From the NCBI RefSeq assembly GCF_002196705.1, contig NZ_NADJ01000039.1, positions 181,630-245,629 of the forward strand: a stretch of DNA of 64,000 bases, in the 5' to 3' direction. Origin of the DNA: Desulfosporosinus sp. FKB (lineage in GTDB: Bacteria; Bacillota; Desulfitobacteriia; Desulfitobacteriales; Desulfitobacteriaceae). Positions 55,684 to 64,000 of this stretch are shown piece after piece; the stretch's first letter is position 1, and each line of letters opens with the position of its first letter. Below the pieces are notes generated by a model. The model searched no databases and was not told where the DNA came from. It worked only from the letters and a program-made list of their open reading frames with translations. Made by a program: the position numbers and the translations under genes.

Positions 55684-56883
55684 AGCGAACACTTCGTCTA
55701 ATAGTTTCAAAGCCTCATCAATTTCAGGTTTTTCCGCGATCAGTGGAGGAAGAAAACGCAGAGTCTTGCCGCCTACACAGTTAATGAGCAATCCTTTTTG
55801 GAGACAACGAGCTACAATTTCCGGGCCAAACTTAGAGACCGGCCAGCCAAGGATAAAGCCTTGTCCTCGGATAGGGTCTCCTGTTTGATACTTCTGTGCC
55901 AGATGTTCCAGTCCTTGTCGAAAATAGTTCGCTCTTTCTTGAACACCCGTAAAAAATCCGTCTTGAAGCATAATATCTAAAACTGCACATCCGGCTGCTG
56001 TAGCCAAAGGATTGCCGCCAAAGGTTGAAGCATGGTCTCCAGGCTGAAACACATTTGCGACCTTATCGGTGGCCAGCATTGCACCAATGGGAACACCGCC
56101 CCCTAAAGCCTTGGCTAAAGTCATAATATCGGGAGTCACTCCGCTCCACTCGTAGGCAAAGAGCTTACCAGTTCTTCCCACGCCGCACTGTACTTCATCA
56201 AAAATTAACAAGGCACCGTGTTGATCACACAGGTCCCGCGCAGCTTGGAGAAACTCCTTGGAACAAGGAATAACTCCCCCTTCACCTTGAATGGGTTCAA
56301 TAAAGACCGCAGCCGTCTTTTCGTTAACTTTAGCCTTTAACCCTTCCAAATCGTTAAGAGCCGTATAGCTTAAACCGACAGGCAAAGGAGCATATCCTTT
56401 TTGATACTTAGTTTGTCCCGTTAAGGTTAACGTCGCCAAAGTACGCCCATGAAAGGAGTTTTCCAGGGATATCACTTCATATTTATGATCACCGTACATT
56501 TCTTTGGCATATTTACGAGCCAGTTTAAAAGCCGCTTCATTGGCTTCAGCTCCGCTATTGCAAAAGAACACTTTGTCAGCAAAGGAATGCTTCACTAAAC
56601 GCTCTGCGAGAGCAACCTGATTGGGAATCCAATATAAATTTGAAGTATGCAATATCTCCTCAGCCTGTTCTTGAATGGCCTGCACAATCGCCGGATGGCT
56701 ATGTCCCAAAGAATTGACGGCTAGGCCCGTTAAAAAATCCAAGTAGCGTTTTCCTTCAGTATCCCAAACCCAAACGCCTTTCCCTTTAACGATGGTCATA
56801 GGCAAGCGGCCATAAGTATTCATAACCACGTTTTTCCCACGCTCAATGATGGCCTCTGAGGATAAACCTTCTAACTGTTTCAT
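55672..56883 (-). CDS. argD: Acetylornithine aminotransferase, 403 aa
   Basis: A class III PLP aminotransferase: LPMTIVKGKGVWVWDTEG, LEDSFHGR-type LENSFHGRTLATLT, IFDEVQCGVGRTG and the PLP lysine in MTLAKALGGGVPIG. It converts N-acetylglutamate semialdehyde to N-acetylornithine. ATG 56883 with GGGAGGAACGAGAC upstream. Its stop is inside the dispersed repeat. Confidence 0.95.
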   Translation of the reverse strand: MKQLEGLSSEAIIERGKNVVMNTYGRLPMTIVKGKGVWVWDTEGKRYLDFLTGLAVNSLGHSHPAIVQAIQEQAEEILHTSNLYWIPNQVALAERLVKHSFADKVFFCNSGAEANEAAFKLARKYAKEMYGDHKYEVISLENSFHGRTLATLTLTGQTKYQKGYAPLPVGLSYTALNDLEGLKAKVNEKTAAVFIEPIQGEGGVIPCSKEFLQAARDLCDQHGALLIFDEVQCGVGRTGKLFAYEWSGVTPDIMTLAKALGGGVPIGAMLATDKVANVFQPGDHASTFGGNPLATAAGCAVLDIMLQDGFFTGVQERANYFRQGLEHLAQKYQTGDPIRGQGFILGWPVSKFGPEIVARCLQKGLLINCVGGKTLRFLPPLIAEKPEIDEALKLLDEVFAELL

Positions 56884-56985
56884 TGTCTCGTTCCTCCCTA
56901 TCTCGATTTCAAATCCGATAATTCATATTCTCGAAAAACAACGGCTAACTTCTTTTACAAAATTCTTAAAGCAGTTCTAATTGCC

Positions 56986-57882
56986 TTAGTCCTTAAACAT
57001 TGTCCCTATACCACCGTCGGTAAATAGTTCCAGAAGTATAGCATGGCGTATTCGCCCATCGAGGATATGGACACTGCCTACCCCTTGTTCTAAGGCGGAC
57101 ACAGCACACTCAACTTTAGGCAGCATTCCGCCTTGCAAAATTCCTTCTTCAATCAGCGTATCTACTTCATCTCGAGTAACCGTTGAGATTAGTGAACCCG
57201 GATCTCCGACATCACGGAGAATACCACGCACATCGGTCAACAACAGCATTTTGTCTGCTTTCAGGGCTTCCGCAATTTTTCCCGCGGCGGTATCCGCATT
57301 GACATTGAAGGTTTCACCGTTTTCACCGCTGGCGACCGGAGATATTACAGGAATATATCCTTGCTCTAACAGAGTATTTAAAATACTGGGTGTCACTGTT
57401 TGAATCTCACCGACAAGTCCTAAATCGATTTCTTCCATGGTTCCGTCACTATTTTCCATTTTAAGAGGTTTCTTGGTTGCCTTTAAGAGCTGGGCATCTT
57501 TTCCGGATAAACCAACGCTCTTTCCGCCAAAACGGTTCAACATAGCGACGATCTCCGTGTTCAGCTTCCCTACTAAAACCATTTGGGCTATTTCCATCGT
57601 TTGCGCATCGGTAACTCGCAAGCCCTTGATAAAATGGCTCTCAATGCCCACCTTTTTCAGCATTGAATTAATCTCTGGCCCGCCGCCATGGACTAAAACC
57701 GGACGGATCCCCACGGAATGCAAAAGCAAAATATCTAACATGACAGATTCCTTGAGTAACGGATCTACCATAGCATGCCCGCCATATTTAATGACGACTG
57801 TCTTCCCTGCGAATTTTTGAATATAGGGCAGTGCCTCTACCAAAACACCGGCTTTGCCAATTCCCTCTTCAATCGGGGTCAT
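56986..57882 (-). CDS. argB: Acetylglutamate kinase, 298 aa
   Basis: The amino-acid kinase fold is clear: [50 protein letters not shown] and [15 protein letters not shown]. It phosphorylates N-acetylglutamate, usually the arginine-inhibited step. ATG 57882, with GAGGCGGAAGAA upstream. Seventeen bases follow argJ, so it is in the same operon. Confidence 0.96.
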   Translation of the reverse strand: MTPIEEGIGKAGVLVEALPYIQKFAGKTVVIKYGGHAMVDPLLKESVMLDILLLHSVGIRPVLVHGGGPEINSMLKKVGIESHFIKGLRVTDAQTMEIAQMVLVGKLNTEIVAMLNRFGGKSVGLSGKDAQLLKATKKPLKMENSDGTMEEIDLGLVGEIQTVTPSILNTLLEQGYIPVISPVASGENGETFNVNADTAAGKIAEALKADKMLLLTDVRGILRDVGDPGSLISTVTRDEVDTLIEEGILQGGMLPKVECAVSALEQGVGSVHILDGRIRHAILLELFTDGGIGTMFKD

Positions 57883-57899
57883 TTCTTCCGCCTCCGCTC

Positions 57900-59162
57900 T
57901 TAGGTTCTATAACTCCCATTGATCGTGACATACTCATGGGTAAGATCACAACCCCAGGCTGTAGCATTTTCCGATCCATCATTTAAAACTAACCGTATCT
58001 CTACTTCTCTGTGCTGCAAAATTTCTTTCGCGGTTTCTTCGGAAAAAGAAATCCCTTTCCCTGCTTGAGCTACAGCCAAATTACCCAGGAAAATATCAAC
58101 ACTGTTCGGATTAAAGTCTGCACCCGAATAACCTGCGGCAGTCAAAATCCTTCCCCAGTTGGCATCTTCCCCGAACAAAGCGGCTTTGACTAAACTGGAT
58201 CCGCAAATACTGCGAGCGATTTTACGGGCATCTCCCTTTGTTTTAGCACCAGTAACCTCTACCTCCATAAACTTACTGGCGCCCTCCCCATCACGGGCAA
58301 TATCTTTAGCCAGTTGTATGCACATCGCCTTGACCATAGCTTCAAAGTTAACCATATCGTCGCCATTTGGTGCAATCCCAGACACACCATTGGCCAAAAT
58401 CAGCACCATATCGTTGGTACTCGTGTCTCCATCCACAGTCACCATATTGAAACTCTCCTCAACCGCTTCACGGAGAAGACGCTGCAAAACCGACGAGGGA
58501 ACCGCTGCGTCGGTTGTCAGAAACCCTAACATCGTTCCCATATTCGGGTGAATCATTCCGGAACCTTTAGCCATGGCCCCAAGTTTGATAATTCCTCCTT
58601 GAGAGCAAGGAAGTTCATAGGCATATTCTTTAACGACGGTATCTGTTGTCATAATGGCTAAGGCTGCTCGATGAGCTCCTTCCGCTAAAGAAGCATCAAG
58701 CTTTCCTTCAGAAGCCTTCCCCATAGTGTTGAACAACTTCGCGCCGGCGTTTTTAATACCGGTTAACACTCGTTCAAGGGGCATTTCTACACCAATCACT
58801 CCGGTTGAAGCCACAAGCACATCGTCCTGAGGAATCGCCGCAGCTTTTGCCACTGCCTCAGCCATTGCTGCAGCAGATTGGTCTCCAAACGCACCGACGC
58901 AGGCATTGGCATTGCCGCTGTTAATGACAATACCTTGAGCCATTCCATTCTGCAAATGACGCTGATTTAAATAAAGAGGATGCGCCTTAACCAAATTTTT
59001 TGTATATACTCCTGCAGCTTGAGCTTGAACTTTCGAATAAATTAACGCGACATCATATTTGTCCGGATATTTAATCTCTGCTTTTACACCTTCAGCATAG
59101 AATCCCTGCGCTGCCGCGATACCGCCCGCAATTTGTTTCCAAGGTTCAACTGTTCTATCCAT
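57900..59162 (-). CDS. argJ: Ornithine acetyltransferase / N-acetylglutamate synthase, 420 aa
   Basis: An ArgJ proenzyme: [15 protein letters not shown] contains the Thr (in GTML) at which the chain cleaves itself into alpha and beta subunits; [16 protein letters not shown] and [14 protein letters not shown] flank it. It recycles the acetyl group from acetylornithine to glutamate. ATG 59162 has GAAGGAG 9 bases upstream; a GTG at 59180 precedes that site. It follows argC closely. Confidence 0.95.
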   Translation of the reverse strand: MDRTVEPWKQIAGGIAAAQGFYAEGVKAEIKYPDKYDVALIYSKVQAQAAGVYTKNLVKAHPLYLNQRHLQNGMAQGIVINSGNANACVGAFGDQSAAAMAEAVAKAAAIPQDDVLVASTGVIGVEMPLERVLTGIKNAGAKLFNTMGKASEGKLDASLAEGAHRAALAIMTTDTVVKEYAYELPCSQGGIIKLGAMAKGSGMIHPNMGTMLGFLTTDAAVPSSVLQRLLREAVEESFNMVTVDGDTSTNDMVLILANGVSGIAPNGDDMVNFEAMVKAMCIQLAKDIARDGEGASKFMEVEVTGAKTKGDARKIARSICGSSLVKAALFGEDANWGRILTAAGYSGADFNPNSVDIFLGNLAVAQAGKGISFSEETAKEILQHREVEIRLVLNDGSENATAWGCDLTHEYVTINGSYRT

Positions 59163-59180
59163 AGTCTCATACTCCTTCAC

Positions 59181-60206
59181 TTAGGGCCAGAGCGCTGTCC
59201 CGCTTATTCCCTGTCCTTCCGGCCATCCCATGATCAGATTCATATTTTGCACTGCCTGCCCTGCAGCACCTTTCATCAAATTATCGATAGTAGATACTAT
59301 AATGGCATTACCGGTTCTTTGATCTACAGTTAATTGCAAAAAGGCGTGATTGCTGCCACTGGAAAATTTCGTCTGCGGCCAGGTTCCCTGCGGCAAAAGG
59401 TGAACAAACTGTTCGTTCTCATAGTGTTTTAACCAGCAGTTCCTTAAGTCTGTCTCATTGATCCCCTCTTTAACCTTGGCATAGATGGTGATTAACATTC
59501 CCCGTGTCATGGGCACCAGGTGAGGGGTGAAATTAACCGTTAATGGCTGACCGGCTGCCCGGGAAAGTTCTTGCTCTATTTCAGGAGTATGGCGATGGCT
59601 AGCCACTCCATAGGCTTTAAAATTTTCATTAACCTCTGAAAAATGATTGCCTAAAGAAACCCCTCGGCCTGCTCCCGAAACACCCGATTTAGCATCAATA
59701 ACCAACATTTCCGTCTGAAGCAGCCGCTCTTTCAGCAGCGGGACAAGAGCCAATAAGGTCGCCGTAGGATAACAGCCAGGATTGGCAATTAAAGATTGAC
59801 CTTTAATTCTCTCGCGGTATAACTCTGGTAAACCATATACCGCCTTGGCAAGCAAATCTACGTCAGGATGCTTTAACTTGTACCATTCCTCATAAACTTG
59901 AGCTGAATTCAGGCGAAAGTCCGCGCCTAAGTCAATAACTTTTATCTTGTGATCAAGAAATGCTCTTGCCCTGGAAGCTGTCAAGCCATGAGGAAGAGCA
60001 CAGAATAAAACATCAAGATCAGGAACATCTTCATCTTGCAAAACACCAATATTTTGACCGCTCCAGTGCGGATAAACCTCCTCATACCCTTGGCCTGCCA
60101 CACTGGACGATGAAAGAACAATCTCATCAACTTCTTCATGGCGACGCAAGAGCCGTACCAATTCCTGTCCTGCATACCCCGTGGCCCCCAGTACACCAAC
60201 TCTCAT
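59181..60206 (-). CDS. argC: N-acetyl-gamma-glutamyl-phosphate reductase, 341 aa
   Basis: The NADP-binding MRVGVLGATGYAGQELVRLL, active-site Cys in LIANPGCYPTATLLAL and the HRHTPEIEQEL block identify ArgC. The ORF runs further upstream, but ATG 60206 has GGAGG 8 bases before it and matches the family start; the promoter at 60240-60268 also excludes the longer form. First gene of argCJBD-carAB. Confidence 0.96.
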   Translation of the reverse strand: MRVGVLGATGYAGQELVRLLRRHEEVDEIVLSSSSVAGQGYEEVYPHWSGQNIGVLQDEDVPDLDVLFCALPHGLTASRARAFLDHKIKVIDLGADFRLNSAQVYEEWYKLKHPDVDLLAKAVYGLPELYRERIKGQSLIANPGCYPTATLLALVPLLKERLLQTEMLVIDAKSGVSGAGRGVSLGNHFSEVNENFKAYGVASHRHTPEIEQELSRAAGQPLTVNFTPHLVPMTRGMLITIYAKVKEGINETDLRNCWLKHYENEQFVHLLPQGTWPQTKFSSGSNHAFLQLTVDQRTGNAIIVSTIDNLMKGAAGQAVQNMNLIMGWPEGQGISGTALWP

Positions 60207-60231
60207 TGTCATTTCCTCCACTCTTGTTTCG

Positions 60232-60269
60232 TTTTCATAATTATACATTCGTGCGTATAATAATTCAAT
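60232..60269 (-). promoter_or_regulatory. argC promoter overlapped by two ARG boxes
   Basis: TTGAAT (60263-60268) and TATAAT (60240-60245), 17 bases apart on the minus strand. Two 18-base ARG-box matches lie at 60232-60249 and 60252-60269, again 2 bases apart, each with about two deviations from TNTGNATWWWWATNCANA. Confidence 0.8.
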
Positions 60270-60274
60270 GCCCC

Positions 60275-60312
60275 CCATTAAAAAAGAGCCTGTCTTAACC
60301 AGCCTCTTTTTC
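60275..60312 (-). terminator. Terminator upstream of the argC promoter
   Basis: AAAAGAG-G-CTG / CAG-G-CTCTTTT (one G-G mismatch) with a T run on the minus strand. It lies before the argC promoter, so it ends transcription coming from the M20 gene side. Confidence 0.6.
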
Positions 60313-60570
60313 TCTCTTAATCGTTGATCAAGGTTAACTTGCCTTAGTTTATGACAATTTATCCCCAATTATTATTCATTATCCTTCAAGTTAAGAAAGT
60401 CGTACTTATGCTTAAAAATCCACACTTTCTCTCGAAAACTATAGACCTCAGAGTAGGTAGCTTCGCCCACAAAGGATCTATTTTCATCCTTGCTACTAAC
60501 ATCGCTTCACGGCTATTAGTCTGATATAAATTTAAAGCGTAAGGCAATGCTTACGCTATGATGAACCGAT

Positions 60571-61743
60571 TCAAGTTTTGGATCGGAACTCTTTCTTAAT
60601 TTGCTGCAGCAGTTTTTTGTCCCGCAGTACATCTGATCCTGTAAAAGCAAGAATTTGCATAGCCAGCATAACAAGCTTTTCCCCTTCCGAAGACAGAGCT
60701 GTCTTCGCAAATTCTTTAGTATGTGGTATCTCTGTCCCGCTGCCCAAGGCTAAATAGGGATGAATTGCCGGAACCGCCCGACTGACATTGCCCATATCCA
60801 CTGAACCCATTGCCGTCTGAGGAGGGGCAATATGATGAATCCCTAACTCTCGCAGATTTTTTGTAAAACAATCTGCCAAGGTTAAATTTGTGCGCATTTC
60901 ATCGTAAGAAAATTCGAATTTCTGCCAAGTCATTTTGGCTGAAACCATCGCTGCTGCCCCCTCGGCGCAGCGAATTACTTGCTCTCGCAATTCATCAAGT
61001 TCTTTTCTCTTCCGCGCCCGGAGGTAAAAGCGAGCAACGGCGCGATCCGGAATAATATTCGGAACCGTGCCTCCTTCAGTAATAACTCCATTAATCTTCA
61101 TGTCCTGGGGAATTTGCTTTTTGAGAGAATTTATCCCCACAAAGAAATTTATCACTGCATCGAGGGCATTTATTCCAAAATAAGAGGCCGCAACCGCATG
61201 AGCAGCCCTGCCATGAAAGGTAAACTCCAAAGCATCCAAAGCCAGGCTGGAAATCACAGGAACATTTTGACTTCCGGGATGAAACATTATTGCGGCATCG
61301 ACACCATTGAACATTCCTTCTTCGACGAGCGTCACTTTCGCTCCGCTGGTTTCTTCAGCCGGACTGCCAACCACAATAATTTCCCCGGGGAGTTCCAAAC
61401 TTTTGCTTAATACCACAGCCGCTCCTGCACTGGCGGCACCAATCAAATTATGTCCACAGCCGTGGCCAACTCCGGGCAAAGCATCATACTCGGCCAGAAA
61501 GGCAATCTTAGGTCCGGGAATATTGCTTTTGAAACAAGCCAAAAAAGCAGTTTCTACTCCCGCAACTCCTTTCTTCACCTCAAACTTATGCTTTTTAAGA
61601 AAATTACTTAACACCTCAGAAGCAAAGTATTCTTTATATCCGAGTTCCGGGTGCTCACCGATCTGACGAGCAATTTCCCACACTTCTTTGTGCAGATGCT
61701 GTGCCTGATCTCGATAAAAAGCCTTTATGGCATCCATGCACAT
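60571..61743 (-). CDS. M20 family amidohydrolase, 390 aa
   Basis: An M20D-type enzyme distinct from the one at 20272: IAFLAEYDALPGVGHGCGHN (Asp/His ligands), VVGSPAEETSGAKVTLVEEG, and AAIMFHPGSQNV, as in AbgB-like p-aminobenzoyl-glutamate or dipeptide hydrolases. The late GSVDMGNVSRAVPAIHPYLA block is also characteristic of that group. ATG 61743 or ATG 61737 may be used; the ribosome site is weak. It appears to be a single gene on the arginine side, without proven link to that pathway. Confidence 0.88.
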   Translation of the reverse strand: MCMDAIKAFYRDQAQHLHKEVWEIARQIGEHPELGYKEYFASEVLSNFLKKHKFEVKKGVAGVETAFLACFKSNIPGPKIAFLAEYDALPGVGHGCGHNLIGAASAGAAVVLSKSLELPGEIIVVGSPAEETSGAKVTLVEEGMFNGVDAAIMFHPGSQNVPVISSLALDALEFTFHGRAAHAVAASYFGINALDAVINFFVGINSLKKQIPQDMKINGVITEGGTVPNIIPDRAVARFYLRARKRKELDELREQVIRCAEGAAAMVSAKMTWQKFEFSYDEMRTNLTLADCFTKNLRELGIHHIAPPQTAMGSVDMGNVSRAVPAIHPYLALGSGTEIPHTKEFAKTALSSEGEKLVMLAMQILAFTGSDVLRDKKLLQQIKKEFRSKT

Positions 61744-61952
61744 CCCATCTCTCTGCTTATTTTTTCAGTCCCCTGATATCTCCCATAAATCTCTAAGGTT
61801 TACTGCATACATATTCAAAAAGTATTCTGTAAAACCTTGCTTCTTAATTCAAGGCCGCCGCGTTTTCGTTTCTAATACTATTTTACCTACAATTCATTTT
61901 CGGCGCAACGAATATTCTGTTTCTTCCTCGACTTCTTTAGCGAAGTCACGTT

Positions 61953-61978
61953 GTTCAGTTTAAACTGAACGAGTGGAC
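61953..61978 (+). repeat. Dispersed repeat, terminal palindrome, copy F
   Basis: The 18-base perfect palindrome GTTCAGTTTAAACTGAAC plus GAGTGGACC, the end block of the repeat family, 19 bases from the cwlD stop. Confidence 0.5.
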
Positions 61979-61996
61979 CGATGGCCAAGTCTCGAT

Positions 61997-62725
61997 TCAA
62001 TTCTGAGTTGCTGTTTGTTTACTAAAATACTCGTTTAAACCTTGATAAATTGCGACAGCCAATGTCTCCTGATACTCCGGAGTCGTTAATAATTGCTCTT
62101 CTGCAGGGTTCGATAAGAAACCGACTTCAACGGTGACAGCTGCCTGATGTGCTTTTTTGAGAATATAGATATCCTTATTAGCCTTAATAACCCGTTTGCC
62201 CTTCGTCATAAGATTCAATTTTTCTTGAATAGCTTGCGCTAAAAACTTTCCTTCCGCTGAATCTGCATTATAAAACGTTTGGGCTCCAGTCAATTTTTCA
62301 TTGGGAAAACTATTAGCATGAATACTAATAAATACATTGGCTTGAGCTTCCAGTGCCAATTGAATTCGTTGAGCTAAATCTTCTCGTTTCCGTTTTAAAA
62401 GTCCTTGGGATGTTCCTAAATCTTTATCTTCTTCACGAACCATAATTGTTTTTGCGCCGCTTTGCTGAATATGAGCTTGCAGACGTTTCGCTACCGCTAA
62501 GGTAATATCCTTTTCTAAGACTTTGTTCTTTCCTACGGCTCCGGGATCAACTCCGCCATGACCTGCGTCAATAACAACCACCCGATGACCAAGCGTCCAG
62601 CTCCAAATTTTTTGATTTGTGCCTTCTAATTTCCAAGTCACAGCAAGAATTAGACAAACCATTAGAATGCTGCCTGTGATTATCACTTTTCGAGGCTTAA
62701 AAGCAACTACCCGGATTGTTTTCAT
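61997..62725 (-). CDS. cwlD: Germination-specific N-acetylmuramoyl-L-alanine amidase CwlD, 242 aa
   Basis: An N-terminal membrane segment (VIITGSILMVCLILAVTW, residues ~14-31) precedes an Amidase_3 domain with zinc ligands in VVVIDAGHGGVDPGAVG, SIHANSFPN and catalytic Glu in VEVGFLSNPAEE. CwlD removes stem peptides so that muramic-delta-lactam can form in spore cortex; its place after rplM-rpsI is the conserved order in Bacillus and clostridia. ATG 62725. The product supports the endospore-former assignment. Confidence 0.93.
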   Translation of the reverse strand: MKTIRVVAFKPRKVIITGSILMVCLILAVTWKLEGTNQKIWSWTLGHRVVVIDAGHGGVDPGAVGKNKVLEKDITLAVAKRLQAHIQQSGAKTIMVREEDKDLGTSQGLLKRKREDLAQRIQLALEAQANVFISIHANSFPNEKLTGAQTFYNADSAEGKFLAQAIQEKLNLMTKGKRVIKANKDIYILKKAHQAAVTVEVGFLSNPAEEQLLTTPEYQETLAVAIYQGLNEYFSKQTATQN

Positions 62726-62817
62726 TTTTTCACCCTCCCCATCTATTCCGTCACTACAATATGGGGAGAGGGAGAAAAATATGCGTTGTGCAGGTTACTT
62801 TCGAGTAAAAAGACAAA

Positions 62818-62850
62818 ACCCCCCAAACCAAGAAGGCCTGAGGGATTCTG
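62818..62850 (-). terminator. Terminator after rpsI
   Basis: CCCTCAGGCC / GGTTTGGGGG (several G-U pairs) and a following TTTTG on the minus strand, directly after the rpsI stop. Confidence 0.6.
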
Positions 62851-62854
62851 ATGA

Positions 62855-63250
62855 TTAACGTTTAGAGAATTGTGGAGCCTTACGGGCTTTCTTCAAGCCG
62901 TATTTACGACGTTCCTTCATTCGTGGATCACGAGTCAGGAAACCGGCGCGTTTCAAGCTTGGACGAAGACTTGCATCAGCCTTCAATAAAGCGCGGGCTA
63001 TTCCGAGACGAATTGCACCAGCTTGACCGGTAGTTCCGCCACCGTGGGCAAGGGCGATAACATCATATTTAGCAAGAGTATCCGTTATATTAAAAGGTTG
63101 CTGAACAATCATTTCTAAAGTTTTCTTACCGAAGTACTCCGATAATTCACGTTTATTGATCGTAAATTTCCCTTCACCGGGAATAAGACGAACGCGAGCA
63201 ATAGCGTTCTTGCGGCGGCCTGTTGCCGCATATTGTAATTGAGTTGCCAT
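62855..63250 (-). CDS. rpsI: 30S ribosomal protein S9, 131 aa
   Basis: Full-length S9: [20 protein letters not shown] at the start and the basic tail [19 protein letters not shown] then PQFSKR. ATG 63250 with GGAGGAAGAA upstream. It follows rplM by 24 bases, the universal L13-S9 operon. Confidence 0.98.
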   Translation of the reverse strand: MATQLQYAATGRRKNAIARVRLIPGEGKFTINKRELSEYFGKKTLEMIVQQPFNITDTLAKYDVIALAHGGGTTGQAGAIRLGIARALLKADASLRPSLKRAGFLTRDPRMKERRKYGLKKARKAPQFSKR

Positions 63251-63274
63251 AGTTATTCTTCCTCCTTCCTATAC

Positions 63275-63706
63275 CTACTGTATTGTCCAAACTTCAGGTT
63301 GTTGAGCTTGATGAGGGTGTGATTCTCCCTTATACACTTTTAACTTAGTGTACATTTGAGCGCCCAACTTGTTATGAGGAAGCATTCCCTTAACAGCATG
63401 TTCCATCGCACGTTCAGGCATTATTTTCATCAGCTTCTTGTAAGGGATCTCTTTCAATCCGCCAGGATAGCCGGAGTGACGACGATAAAGTTTAGCATTG
63501 AGTTTATTACCCGTGAGTAATAACTTTTCTGCATTAATAATAATAACGTGATCCCCTGTATCGACATTCGGGGTAAAAGTTGGTTTATGTTTACCTCTTA
63601 GGATACGTGCTGCTTCTGTGGCAACACGGCCCAAAGGGATACCTGCAGCGTCAATGATATACCATTTGCGCTCTTGGTCCTGCGCCTTCGCAAAAAACGT
63701 AGTCAT
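63275..63706 (-). CDS. rplM: 50S ribosomal protein L13, 143 aa
   Basis: The sequence [40 protein letters not shown] and [19 protein letters not shown] is L13. The start ATG 63706 (GGAGGG 6 bases upstream) gives the standard 143 residues; the ORF runs on to 63763 inside the leader without support. It is preceded by a structured leader. Confidence 0.98.
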   Translation of the reverse strand: MTTFFAKAQDQERKWYIIDAAGIPLGRVATEAARILRGKHKPTFTPNVDTGDHVIIINAEKLLLTGNKLNAKLYRRHSGYPGGLKEIPYKKLMKIMPERAMEHAVKGMLPHNKLGAQMYTKLKVYKGESHPHQAQQPEVWTIQ

Positions 63707-63744
63707 GACTTTCCCTCCAAAAATTATCAGTTTTCCGTTTTGTT

Positions 63745-63830
63745 TCACGCTCATGGGGCTCAATCATGCTCGTGATATGCCAAAGTTATGGGGCTCAATC
63801 ACAACCATGACATAAAAACTCATAATGCTA
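63745..63830 (-). promoter_or_regulatory. Candidate L13 autoregulatory leader
   Basis: On the minus strand TCATG-GTT-GTGAT pairs with ATCAC-GAG-CATGA (63764-63810), an interrupted stem with a loop, and ATGGGGCTCAATCA (+ strand) occurs twice (63753-63766 and 63788-63801). Firmicute L13-S9 operons carry such an L13-binding leader; this assignment is by position and shape. Confidence 0.55.
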
Positions 63831-63883
63831 TTTTATTTAGATTTTCTTTTCTTGTCAAGTCAATTCCTTGTCAAGTTCAATTT

Positions 63884-63910
63884 GTTCAGCTTTAGCTGAA
63901 CGAGCTCACT
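63884..63910 (+). repeat. Dispersed repeat, terminal block, copy E (overlaps the truA stop)
   Basis: The palindrome GTTCAGCTTTAGCTGAAC followed by GAGCTCACT equals the end of copy A. The last bases include the stop codon of truA on the other strand. Confidence 0.7.
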
Positions 63911-64000
63911 TAGATTTAAGATCGGGAAATACTTCAAAAGGGCTTTCCTCCGTGTAATTCACATGCATCAGAGACAAGCCATGAGCGGGAGCAATCAAGC
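63906..64000 (-). CDS. truA: tRNA pseudouridine synthase A (C-terminal 31 residues, runs off the window)
   Basis: The visible end reads LIAPAHGLSLMHVNYTEESP then FEVFPDLKSK, the C-terminus of TruA (APAHGL followed by a Y strand). TruA makes pseudouridine at tRNA positions 38-40. The gene order truA-rplM-rpsI-cwlD is conserved among spore-formers. The TGA stop is at 63906-63908. Confidence 0.85.
   Translation of the reverse strand, partial: LIAPAHGLSLMHVNYTEESPFEVFPDLKSK

Larger units (their letters stand above)
60207..60570. other. Intergenic region upstream of argC
   Basis: Contents: argC promoter with ARG boxes (60232-60269), a terminator hairpin (60275-60312), a gene-like fragment (60372-60506, see findings) and a GCGTAAG / CTTACGC hairpin (60537-60556) after the M20 gene. 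Confidence 0.6.

Noticed and set aside
60275..60312. T-box or attenuator for argC
   Set aside because: The hairpin lies upstream of the argC promoter, and no T-box consensus is present in the leader.

Overview
The window comes from the chromosome of an anaerobic, endospore-forming Firmicute; the gene content best fits the Desulfosporosinus/Desulfitobacterium group (Peptococcaceae sensu lato), although no 16S or other decisive marker is present. Supporting signs are moderate GC, strong GGAGG ribosome sites with frequent GTG/TTG starts, a CwlD germination amidase, an S-box (SAM-I) riboswitch, the anaerobe-type homocysteine synthesis genes (COG1900, NIL-ferredoxin, COG2122) and a membrane-bound [NiFe] hydrogenase.

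Layout. 0-1.2 kb: the start of a gas vesicle gvpA gene and two small hypothetical genes. 1.4-11.3 kb: an accessory surface block in which three large TPR/glycosyltransferase genes (+ strand, overlapping) are flanked by three minus-strand genes that share a DUF6385-like module; one of these carries an internally duplicated Thr/Pro repeat. 11.7-14.4 kb: S-box-controlled homocysteine operon. 14.5-17.3 kb: two tiny ORFs, a PII protein convergent with amtB, and an XhlA-like small membrane protein. 18.4 kb: tRNA-Thr(TGT). 18.6-38.2 kb: a peptide and amino-acid scavenging region: DUF3311/sodium-solute symporter plus M20 amidohydrolase, PepT, an isoaspartyl dipeptidase / dipeptide ABC transporter / creatininase-family operon with a sigma-54 promoter and a divergent sigma-54 activator, and three tandem M42 aminopeptidases, one of them frameshifted. 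38.3-38.6 kb: a group II intron remnant and tRNA-Thr(CGT). 38.9-42.2 kb: [NiFe] hydrogenase small subunit, large subunit and cytochrome b. 42.3-46.7 kb: murC, a HAD phosphatase, nadE and pncB. 46.9 kb: a cluster of DnaA boxes. 47.2-60.2 kb: the arginine/carbamoyl-phosphate genes argCJBD-carAB-argFGH with paired ARG boxes over the argC and argF promoters. 60.6-64 kb: an M20 peptidase, cwlD, rpsI, rplM with a structured leader, and the 3' end of truA.

The most notable observations are: a Tat signal peptide upstream of the hydrogenase small-subunit ATG, apparently translated from a CUG codon; a Cys-to-Asp change at a proximal-cluster ligand of that hydrogenase; a PII protein lacking the T-loop Tyr51; a dispersed palindromic repeat family that repeatedly abuts gene stop codons; a DnaA-box cluster away from dnaA; a solo group II intron domain V/VI; and the DUF6385/TPR-glycosyltransferase block, the best candidate here for an undescribed surface (possibly spore-surface) glycoprotein system.

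All functional calls rest on reading translated sequence and motifs; no database search or folding program was run.
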